Source: CAIVAT01 sp037128705 (lineage in GTDB: Bacteria > Bacteroidota > Bacteroidia > Bacteroidales > FEN-979). Taken from it: 64,000 bases of DNA. A program made the translations under genes and the position numbers. The notes under the pieces were generated by a model. It saw nothing but the letters and a program-made list of their open reading frames with translations. It did not search any database and was not told the DNA's origin. Shown one piece after another: positions 43,450 through 49,200 of this stretch (positions within the stretch are counted from its first letter, which is position 1; the number at the start of each line of letters is the position of its first letter). The DNA lies in contig JBAXVX010000013.1 in NCBI GenBank assembly GCA_037128705.1, positions 39,876-103,875 of the forward strand, read 5' to 3'.

Positions 43450-43496
43450 AAGGATAGATCCTTGCCTTTAACCCGAAAGCTGGAAAAAATTTGAAT

Positions 43497-43668
43497 GGCA
43501 GGTCTTCTGGCTTGCTCAGTCTTCCGGGTCTTCCCATCCCGTGAAAGCGGGAAAGTGACAAAAAGAGGTCGAAAGACATTTTTAAGAGCTTACAGCTGCG
43601 GGAACAGTTCCGGATTTTCACCGGATTCCCTTTTCACTTTTTTCTGAAGAAAATCACAAAAAAGAACC
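43497..43668 (-). promoter_or_regulatory. Cobalamin (AdoCbl-type) riboswitch
   Basis: Read on the minus strand, the conserved core GGGAATCCGGTGAAAATCC, then GGAACTGTTCCCGCAGCTGT, is at about 43630-43590; a GC-hairpin and GGGAAGACCCGGAAG follow. The 3' box GCCAGAAGACCTGCC is at about 43511-43497. These are the consensus blocks of the cobalamin riboswitch (B12 box and P1 closing strand). The outer limits are approximate. It precedes the beta-propeller gene at 43449 by 48 bp, where an AAGGAT-CT-ATCCTT hairpin may act in the expression switch. Confidence 0.93.
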
Positions 43669-43704
43669 AATCATATGTCACCGGCAAACTTACTAAAATT
43701 AGCT

Positions 43705-44136
43705 TTACAACTTGCCGATGGCACTGTTAATTTCAGCTTTCATCCTGGAAATAAATTTTCCCGGATTATTCTCGGCACAGGAAAAAGCAAATTCTGTGAG
43801 GTCGTTCTTTACCTCTTTCCCATTGACGAATGTAACCAGGTAAAGGGCCTGTGCGTTTATTTCAAATTTTCCTGAAATGGGTGCATTCGATTTATCATCC
43901 GTATTAAACACCCTGAACTTTATTGTCCCCGCCTTGACCTCACCCGCATACTCCGATTGCATCAGTTTCCGGGTATGATCTTCAATGGATTGATCAATCG
44001 GGCATCGTTCGCTGGTATGGAAATAATAGATCTCCAGCTTCGGGCTCACTTTGGCGGGCGTTGATTTTTGTGCACTTACACCCATGCCCTGCAGGATCAG
44101 GATCAATCCAAGGAACAATTTCAAATTTCTTTTCAT
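43705..44136 (-). CDS. ArsF-like thioredoxin-fold protein with altered active site
   Basis: A 143-residue exported protein with a signal peptide (about residues 5-22). The mature part resembles the nitrophenyl compound nitroreductase subunit ArsF family: EIYYFHTSERCPIDQSIED, YLVTFVNGKEV and a helical C-terminus. In this family as I know it, the active site is RCxTC; here the second Cys is replaced (RCPIDQ), leaving Cys45 and a distant Cys in FSCAENN. Its redox function is therefore doubtful. It lies between DUF6132 and the riboswitch on the minus strand, close to but divergent from the arsenic-type operon. Confidence 0.68.
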   Translation of the reverse strand: MKRNLKLFLGLILILQGMGVSAQKSTPAKVSPKLEIYYFHTSERCPIDQSIEDHTRKLMQSEYAGEVKAGTIKFRVFNTDDKSNAPISGKFEINAQALYLVTFVNGKEVKNDLTEFAFSCAENNPGKFISRMKAEINSAIGKL

Positions 44137-44167
44137 GTGATAATTTTAATTTTTTGGGGCCACAAGG

Positions 44168-44220
44168 AATACCCATAATTAACATTCACGGTTTGCATGA
44201 ACATTGTTCTTATGGGTATT
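44168..44220. repeat. Inverted repeat AATACCCATAA / TTATGGGTATT
   Basis: Perfect 11-bp arms at 44168-44178 and 44210-44220 with 31 nt between, in which TTCA and TGAA allow extra pairing. It lies between DUF6132 and the ArsF-like gene, 30 bp ahead of the latter's start. There is no T run, so an operator or attenuator is as likely as a terminator. Confidence 0.65.
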
Positions 44221-44253
44221 TCATACTGTTTCAGGTATTTGGGTCAGGGTGAT

Positions 44254-44490
44254 TCAGCATGCGCAGGGCCGGTTGACCAGGAAATATCCGAAGAACCCTC
44301 CGAAGGCGATACTGGCATAGGGGTTACTCGTGATCGCACAAGTTCCTGACGCACATCCGACAAAATGATAATATAAAAATCCGGCGGCTCCGCCTACGGC
44401 TATCGCTATGATGCTTTTCCGGAAATCGCCTGATTTCAGGTATTCCTTTACCGAACGGGGTTTGCTCTTACCTTCACACGAATTTGCCAT
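44254..44490 (-). CDS. DUF6132 family small membrane protein
   Basis: About 78 residues from ATG 44490, chosen because the longer frame adds a Lys/Phe-rich stretch not seen in the family. Two predicted helices carry the DUF6132 pattern: GGAAGFLYYHFVGCASGTCA and ITSNPYASIAFGGFFGYFL, ending in NRPCAC. The GCASGTC motif between the helices is reminiscent of membrane proteins tied to sulfur or thiol chemistry. Such proteins are frequent in Bacteroidetes near arsenic, rhodanese or thioredoxin-like genes; function unknown. It is followed on the same strand by the ArsF-like gene. Confidence 0.75.
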   Translation of the reverse strand: MANSCEGKSKPRSVKEYLKSGDFRKSIIAIAVGGAAGFLYYHFVGCASGTCAITSNPYASIAFGGFFGYFLVNRPCAC

Positions 44491-44613
44491 GTTTTTTTGA
44501 ATTTGAAATGCAAAGGTAAGCTTTTTTTTCAAATAAATCGCTTAAATATCACTATTTTGTTTTGTTTTCAGTAAAAATTTAAACCTGGGTGAAGGACTAT
44601 CAATGCCATCAAT

Positions 44614-44646
44614 AAAAAAACCGGCATTAAAAGGTTGCCGGTTTTT
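44614..44646 (-). terminator. Rho-independent terminator after the MFS gene
   Basis: Stem ACCGGCA/TGCCGGT (44620-44626 and 44636-44642) with an A7 tract on one side and T5 on the other. It lies 27 bp beyond the stop of the minus-strand MFS gene and, read on the minus strand, ends in a U run. Confidence 0.78.
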
Positions 44647-44672
44647 ATGCCTTAAAATCAAATTTGCTGAGT

Positions 44673-45830
44673 CTACGCTTTTTTCAGTTTAAACCCCGTG
44701 AACAAAAGGTAGATCATCGACAGGAGCAGCAGAGCCAATCCTCCAGCCTGGCCCAAATGATCGGAAAGAAGGCCCATCAACGGGGGAATAACTGCACCGC
44801 CGGCCACACCCATGATCATGAGCCCCGAAATTTCGTTGGCCCGTTCAGGCTTTCTCTGCAAGGCCGCTGAGAAAATGATGGAAAAAACGTTGGCCACTGC
44901 AAACCCAAGGACGAATACGAGCACCAGGATTGCCCACAGGTTGCTCATCATCAGCATCAGAAGCATGCCGGCAATCGCCACAACCATGCTGATGATCAGG
45001 AACTTTCTTCCTGAAAATTTCATCAGGAGGATGGCGCCGACAAAGGTTCCCGTTGTACGGGCGATAAAATAGAGACTGGTTCCAAGTCCGGCCTGATCAA
45101 GGGGGATCCGACATCTTTCCATCAGGAATTTAGGAACGGTAATATTCAATCCCACATCAATCCCCACCACGAAAAGAATGCCCAGGAAGAACATCAGGAT
45201 GGTGGTGTCTTTAAGCAGGCCAAAACAGGCCGAAAAGGAGGATGTCTTTCCTTCAACCGGTGTTTCTTCTATCCGGGTAAAGAACAACCATGCGGTCGAA
45301 AGCAATGTTATGGCAGCAAATACGGGAAACAGCATTTTCCAGTTTCCCAGGCTGGCGGCTGCAAAACCGGCAATGATCGGTCCGAGGAAGGATGCAATGG
45401 CCTTGATGAATTGCCCCCAGGTCAGGCTGCTGGTGAGGCGGTCGCCCCTGACAACGTTTGACAATAACGGGTTCAAGGATACCTGAAGAATGGTGTTGCC
45501 AATTCCCAGGAGGGCAAAGGCCACCAGCACCACTTCGAAGCGATAGGCGATCAGCGGCACCAGCATCGCCACGAAGGTAACGGCCATGCTGAGCACAACG
45601 GTCTTTTTCCGACCGATCGAATTCATGAGGAGTCCGGTTGGCACCGAAAACACGGCGAACCATAAAAACACCATCATCGGCAAAAGGTTGGCCAGGCTGT
45701 CGCTCAGGGCAAAATCCTGTTTTACATAGTTGGTCGAAATGCCAACAACATCAACAAATCCCATGATAAAAAACCCGAAAAGAACGGGCATGACCTTAGA
45801 AAAGGAGTTTTCGTTTTTCATCGTATACAT
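44673..45830 (-). CDS. MFS transporter
   Basis: A 385-residue protein with about 12 helices and major facilitator signatures: LMNSIGRKKTVVLSM between helices 2 and 3, LGPIIAG in the helix-5 region, and KFSGRKFLIISM between 8 and 9. It most resembles sugar-type (FucP-like) MFS proteins of Bacteroidetes, but the substrate is uncertain. An ATG at 45821 is an alternative start, nine bases in. It is divergent from the arsR-hgc operon across 196 bp holding palindromic sites, so shared control and a role in metal or metalloid export are possible. A minus-strand -7 element lies at 45855-45848. Confidence 0.8.
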   Translation of the reverse strand: MYTMKNENSFSKVMPVLFGFFIMGFVDVVGISTNYVKQDFALSDSLANLLPMMVFLWFAVFSVPTGLLMNSIGRKKTVVLSMAVTFVAMLVPLIAYRFEVVLVAFALLGIGNTILQVSLNPLLSNVVRGDRLTSSLTWGQFIKAIASFLGPIIAGFAAASLGNWKMLFPVFAAITLLSTAWLFFTRIEETPVEGKTSSFSACFGLLKDTTILMFFLGILFVVGIDVGLNITVPKFLMERCRIPLDQAGLGTSLYFIARTTGTFVGAILLMKFSGRKFLIISMVVAIAGMLLMLMMSNLWAILVLVFVLGFAVANVFSIIFSAALQRKPERANEISGLMIMGVAGGAVIPPLMGLLSDHLGQAGGLALLLLSMIYLLFTGFKLKKA

Positions 45831-45847
45831 TTAAGTGTCAGTGACGA

Positions 45848-45855
45848 CAAAAATA
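45848..45855 (-). promoter_or_regulatory. Candidate -7 element for the MFS gene
   Basis: TATTTTTG on the minus strand fits TAnnTTTG, 18 bp before the start at 45830. No clear -33 partner is present. Confidence 0.35.
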
Positions 45856-45950
45856 ACGAATTAAGATTGACGAATTGATCTCCGGAAATTTAAAACCTAA
45901 CATAGTTTGCCCACTGATTCTCTCCGGATCAAAAATTAACTATTTAAATT

Positions 45951-45995
45951 CGCTATAAATTATAACGTATTTATACGCTATAATAATTTATAACG
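45951..45995. promoter_or_regulatory. ArsR-type operator: two palindromes of CGCTATAA / TTATAACG
   Basis: The first palindrome, CGCTATAA-A-TTATAACG, is at 45951-45967; the second, CGCTATAA-4 nt-TTATAACG, is at 45976-45995. Between them ATAACGTAT-TT-ATACGCTAT (45962-45981) forms a third overlapping inverted repeat. The array abuts the -7 element at 45996-46003. Symmetry and position fit binding by the dimeric ArsR protein encoded next. Confidence 0.7.
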
Positions 45996-46003
45996 TATAT
46001 TTG
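45996..46003 (+). promoter_or_regulatory. -7 promoter element of the arsR-hgcAB operon
   Basis: TATATTTG matches the Bacteroidetes -7 consensus, 23 bp before the arsR start. The -33 region is occupied by the palindromic operator array, so regulator binding there would block the polymerase. Confidence 0.55.
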
Positions 46004-46026
46004 CGCCATAAAAATCCATCCATAAA

Positions 46027-46362
46027 ATGGCCTACGCAAAAACCGATCTTTTCGACCCCAAACTGAATTCATGCGCTGTCCTGTTCAAGGCCCTGGCTCA
46101 TCCCGCGCGACTTTCAATTTTGAAGTATCTTGCCGAAATTAAGGTATGTATAACCGGAGATATTTCGGATGAGCTGCCGTTAAGCAGGACCACTATAAAC
46201 CAGCACCTGAAGGAGCTGAAAAATGCAGGCTTGATTCAGGGGCATGTGGATGGGGTAAAGGTGAATTACTGTCTGAACCCGGAGAAAATTAAAGAATTCA
46301 GTGAACTTGCAACCTCCTTTTTCGAAGAGATTTCCCGGCACACAAACATCGAATGCAAATAA
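46027..46362 (+). CDS. arsR: ArsR/SmtB family metalloregulator
   Basis: A 111-residue winged-helix repressor: ALAHPARLSILKYLA, the recognition helix LSRTTINQHLKELKNAG and the wing HVDGVKVNYCLNP. Cys16, Cys41 (KVCITGD), Cys82 and Cys110 are candidate ligands for As(III), Hg(II) or other thiophilic ions; the E. coli-type ELCVC site is not present in that form. It is the first gene of the operon ending in acr3 and is preceded by an operator-like palindrome array. It should repress the whole unit, including hgcAB, until its inducer binds. Which ion it senses is not determined by sequence. Confidence 0.88.
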   Translation: MAYAKTDLFDPKLNSCAVLFKALAHPARLSILKYLAEIKVCITGDISDELPLSRTTINQHLKELKNAGLIQGHVDGVKVNYCLNPEKIKEFSELATSFFEEISRHTNIECK

Positions 46363-46376
46363 AAACCGTATCATCT

Positions 46377-46400
46377 TCAAATCCTCAAATCCTCAAATTT
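46377..46400 (+). repeat. TCAAATCC word repeated in tandem
   Basis: TCAAATCC at 46377 and 46385, then TCAAATTT at 46393, fill the gap between arsR and the arsC fusion. The same word occurs after hgcB (49184-49194) and, inverted, after kdpE (36836-36848). Confidence 0.6.
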
Positions 46401-46406
46401 TAATCC

Positions 46407-47123
46407 ATGCGAATTCTCATTTTATGTACCGGTAACTCATGCCGAAGCCAGATGGCTGAGGGCTTTTTAAAATCGTTCGATGCACGGCTTGAGGTTTTTT
46501 CGGCCGGCACTCATCCGGCGTCCATCGCCAATCCCAATGCAGTGACTGTAATGGCAGAAATGGGAATTGATATTTCGAAAAATAAACCCACAAATGTCGA
46601 TCGGTATGTGGCCGATCCTTTTGATTATGTGATCACCGTTTGTGACAACGCAAGGGAGGTTTGCCCCTATTTCACCGGCAATGTGTCCCACAGGCTGCAT
46701 ATGGGGTTCGACGATCCGGCTGAAGCAACAGGAACACCAGATGAGGTGATGGTTGTATACCACCGGGTGCGGGATGAGATCCGGGAGCAGTTCTATACGT
46801 TTTACAACGAAAAGTTGAAACCCGAAATGGCTGAAAAAATTATGAGTCTGCCGACAGGCGAGCAACATGACGAAAAGAAAGACTGTGGTTGCGAAGGAAA
46901 CTGCTGCCCTCCGAAAAAGAAAAACCCGCTGAGAATGATCTTGTTTGCTGTCATCATCCTGGCAGCCTTGGGCATTGTCGGGTTCAAGCTGTTCCACCAC
47001 CAGGCGCCCGCAGCTGCAAAGGGGGCATGCTGTCCGCCGGGATCATCCGTATCCTGCGATACAACCAAAAAGGTTTCCTGCGACACCACCAAGAGTTCAT
47101 CCTTTTGCCCTAAAAAACAGTAA
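46407..47123 (+). CDS. Arsenate reductase (LMW-phosphatase type) fused to a transmembrane helix and Cys-rich tail
   Basis: A 238-residue protein. Residues 1-145 are a low-molecular-weight phosphatase-type ArsC: CTGNSCRS at 7-14 (Cys7, Cys12 and Arg13) and VCDNAREVCPYF at 78-89 (Cys79 and Cys86), the resolving cysteines of thioredoxin-coupled ArsC. A Cys-rich hinge DCGCEGNCCPPKKKNP (159-174) leads to one helix (about 176-195) and a second Cys-rich tail (CCPP at 208-211, then three SCD/FCP cysteines). Ordinary ArsC ends near residue 140, so the membrane anchor and about ten extra Cys are unusual. It reduces arsenate to arsenite for ACR3. It is 44 bp after arsR and one base before ccdA. Confidence 0.85.
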   Translation: MRILILCTGNSCRSQMAEGFLKSFDARLEVFSAGTHPASIANPNAVTVMAEMGIDISKNKPTNVDRYVADPFDYVITVCDNAREVCPYFTGNVSHRLHMGFDDPAEATGTPDEVMVVYHRVRDEIREQFYTFYNEKLKPEMAEKIMSLPTGEQHDEKKDCGCEGNCCPPKKKNPLRMILFAVIILAALGIVGFKLFHHQAPAAAKGACCPPGSSVSCDTTKKVSCDTTKSSSFCPKKQ

Positions 47124-47124
47124 A

Positions 47125-47826
47125 ATGGAGACATGGATTAACCAGGTGATAGGCAGTGAACATGCGACCATCACGGTATTGATCGCCGTGTTTCTGATGG
47201 GAATGATCAGCGTAGTGACCTGTGGCTGCAATTTTGCCGTGATCGGGGCTGTGGCGGGATACTCCGGCGTAACCTCGGGCGGGAACAGAACCAAACCGGT
47301 CTTCATCAGGGGATTTGCTTTCCTGGTTGGCGGAGTGATTTCAATGGCCCTGATTGGAACCCTGTTCGGATATGCCGGTCACTGGATCAGTAATTCATTC
47401 GGCAACTACTGGAAAATTGCGGCCGGTTTGATTTTTATTTTTTTCGGACTCTATTCGATGGATCTCCTCCCTTTCAAAATGCCAGGTATCAAGATAAACA
47501 CTGCCCAGTCTGAAAAGAACATTTTTTCGGCCATCCTGTTCGGCCTGGCCATCGGAGGTTTATCCAGCGCTTTGAATTCATGCTGCAATCCGTTATTCCC
47601 GGTAATCCTGGCTGCTTCATTTGTGAAAGGCAGCTCAGTATGGGGATTGATGATGCTTACTGTTTTTGCACTTGGATACGGCTTGCCGCTGGCTGCCATG
47701 ATGGTCGGACTGGGCCTTGGCCTGGGAAAGGTATCCAAAACCCTCAGCATCGTTGGGACCGTCGTCAAATATGCCGGGGGAATTGCATTGATCATCCTTG
47801 GATTTTATTTTCTTTTAACCCTGTAG
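47125..47826 (+). CDS. CcdA/DsbD-type transmembrane thiol:disulfide transporter
   Basis: A 233-residue protein with about six helices of the cytochrome c biogenesis (DsbD transmembrane) family. Reactive-site cysteines are Cys33 and Cys35 (VVTCGCNFAVIG) and Cys153 and Cys154 (LNSCCNPLFPVI), one pair in each pseudo-symmetric half, as in CcdA. It moves reducing equivalents across the inner membrane. ATG 47125 follows the arsC-fusion stop by one base; a longer in-frame start would lie inside that gene. Placed between the Cys-rich ArsC fusion and hgcA, it may supply electrons to a thiol system on the outer face. That is inference. Confidence 0.83.
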   Translation: METWINQVIGSEHATITVLIAVFLMGMISVVTCGCNFAVIGAVAGYSGVTSGGNRTKPVFIRGFAFLVGGVISMALIGTLFGYAGHWISNSFGNYWKIAAGLIFIFFGLYSMDLLPFKMPGIKINTAQSEKNIFSAILFGLAIGGLSSALNSCCNPLFPVILAASFVKGSSVWGLMMLTVFALGYGLPLAAMMVGLGLGLGKVSKTLSIVGTVVKYAGGIALIILGFYFLLTL

Positions 47827-47832
47827 ATCAAA

Positions 47833-48870
47833 ATGAATTCGTCCTATATCACCGGATCGGCTGCAACCAAGGCGGGACCTGTACCCAGGATCTCAACAAC
47901 CTGGAGCACCCGGGATGTCTGGAGTACGATAAAGGTCAGGTGGGCAATCGGGCGGATGAAATACAAAGTCAATCCCGGCATTTATGCAATCGGGAATCCG
48001 GACGAAAGCGCCCATGTTTTCGCTACCTGCAATTTCAAACTGACCTTTGATCTTGTCCGTCGTTCGTTAAATGGAATGAATGCCTGGCTGCTTGTTTTAG
48101 ATACCAGGGGGATCAATGTATGGTGTGCCGCCGGCAAAGGGACATTCTCCACCTCCGAGCTGGTCCGCCAGATCAACAGTGTTTCGCTCGGGAAGATGGT
48201 CAATCATCATAAAATCATTGTCCCGCAACTGGGAGCCGTCGGGATATCGGCCCATGAGGTAAAGCAACAAACCGGCTTTTCGGTAATTTACGGGCCTGTA
48301 AGGGCGGATGATATCCAGAAATTTATTCAAACCGGGCTGAAAGCAACCCCGGAGATGCGCCTCGTCGAATTCCCGCTTTGGGAGCGCATGAAACTGATCC
48401 CTGTAGAACTTTCCTACGGAGGTTATTATTTGCTCATTGTTCCGGCATTATTCTTTATTCTGGCGGGACTTAACCCATCGGGCTACTCCATCATCGTGGC
48501 ATTCAATGACGGAATGAGGGCATTGATCAACCTTGTAACCGCATACCTTACCGGGTTGGTCATTGTTCCTGTCTTGTTGCCGTGGATCCCGTTCCGGCGG
48601 TTTTCTTTCAAAGGATTGGCCATCGGATGGGTTGCCGCGATGATCCTGTCCTATTTTCGCCTGCTTGGTCAGAATTTTATTGAAATTGGATCCTGGTTCC
48701 TCATGATTGGCGGGCTTTCGTCATTCCTGGCCATGAATTTTACAGGCAGTTCTACCTTCACCTCACTTTCAGGGGTACAAAAGGAGATGAAGACGGCCCT
48801 GCCGATCCAGATCGGGATGGCAGGATCGGGAATTATCCTTTGGATTGCATCAAGATTTTTCACGCTTTGA
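47833..48870 (+). CDS. hgcA: Mercury methylation corrinoid protein HgcA
   Basis: A 345-residue membrane-bound corrinoid protein. The N-terminal corrinoid domain (about 1-180) holds the diagnostic cap-helix motif NVWCAAGK at residues 95-102; Cys98 is the predicted lower-axial thiolate ligand to cobalt. The C-terminal part has about five membrane helices (about 196-212, 230-250, 262-276, 284-301, 325-342). This architecture is unique to HgcA; the related CFeSP subunit of acetogenesis has no membrane domain and lacks this motif. HgcA transfers a methyl carbanion to Hg(II), giving methylmercury. It starts 6 bp after ccdA and hgcB follows after 16 bp. Confidence 0.95.
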   Translation: MNSSYITGSAATKAGPVPRISTTWSTRDVWSTIKVRWAIGRMKYKVNPGIYAIGNPDESAHVFATCNFKLTFDLVRRSLNGMNAWLLVLDTRGINVWCAAGKGTFSTSELVRQINSVSLGKMVNHHKIIVPQLGAVGISAHEVKQQTGFSVIYGPVRADDIQKFIQTGLKATPEMRLVEFPLWERMKLIPVELSYGGYYLLIVPALFFILAGLNPSGYSIIVAFNDGMRALINLVTAYLTGLVIVPVLLPWIPFRRFSFKGLAIGWVAAMILSYFRLLGQNFIEIGSWFLMIGGLSSFLAMNFTGSSTFTSLSGVQKEMKTALPIQIGMAGSGIILWIASRFFTL

Positions 48871-48886
48871 ACAAATATTTATCACC

Positions 48887-49183
48887 ATGAATGGATTGTT
48901 GTACCTCAGCAATGTAGTCACGCTGGAACTGGACCCGGCAAAGTGCAATGGGTGCCGGATGTGCATGGTTGTGTGCCCGCACAATGTGTTTTCAGTCGAC
49001 AATAGGAAAGCAGCCATCATCCATAAGGACCTTTGCATGGAATGCGGTGCCTGTGAAAAAAACTGCCCTGAACATGCCATCTCCGTGAGATCGGGCGTAG
49101 GTTGTGCGGCTGGAATTATCAATGGGATTTTACGCGGAACCGAACCAACATGTGATTGCGGGTCGACCGGAAATTGTTGCTAA
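48887..49183 (+). CDS. hgcB: Mercury methylation ferredoxin HgcB
   Basis: A 98-residue ferredoxin from ATG 48887. Two 4Fe-4S motifs are CNGCRMCMVVCP (Cys20, 23, 26, 30) and CMECGACEKNCP (Cys50, 53, 56, 60). The HgcB-specific Cys73 (SGVGCAAG) and the C-terminal vicinal pair Cys97-Cys98 (STGNCC) are present, with two extra Cys at 89 and 91. The clusters reduce the HgcA corrinoid to Co(I), and the terminal Cys are thought to bind and pass Hg(II). Together with HgcA it forms the complete known methylation pair. The acr3 gene starts 17 bp downstream. Confidence 0.95.
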   Translation: MNGLLYLSNVVTLELDPAKCNGCRMCMVVCPHNVFSVDNRKAAIIHKDLCMECGACEKNCPEHAISVRSGVGCAAGIINGILRGTEPTCDCGSTGNCC

Positions 49184-49200
49184 TCCTCAAATTCTTTAAT

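Noticed and set aside
47833..48870. HgcA might instead be the corrinoid iron-sulfur protein subunit of the acetyl-CoA pathway
   Set aside because: It has a five-helix membrane domain and the NVWCAAGK motif, lacks the N-terminal 4Fe-4S site of that subunit, and is followed directly by an HgcB-type ferredoxin.
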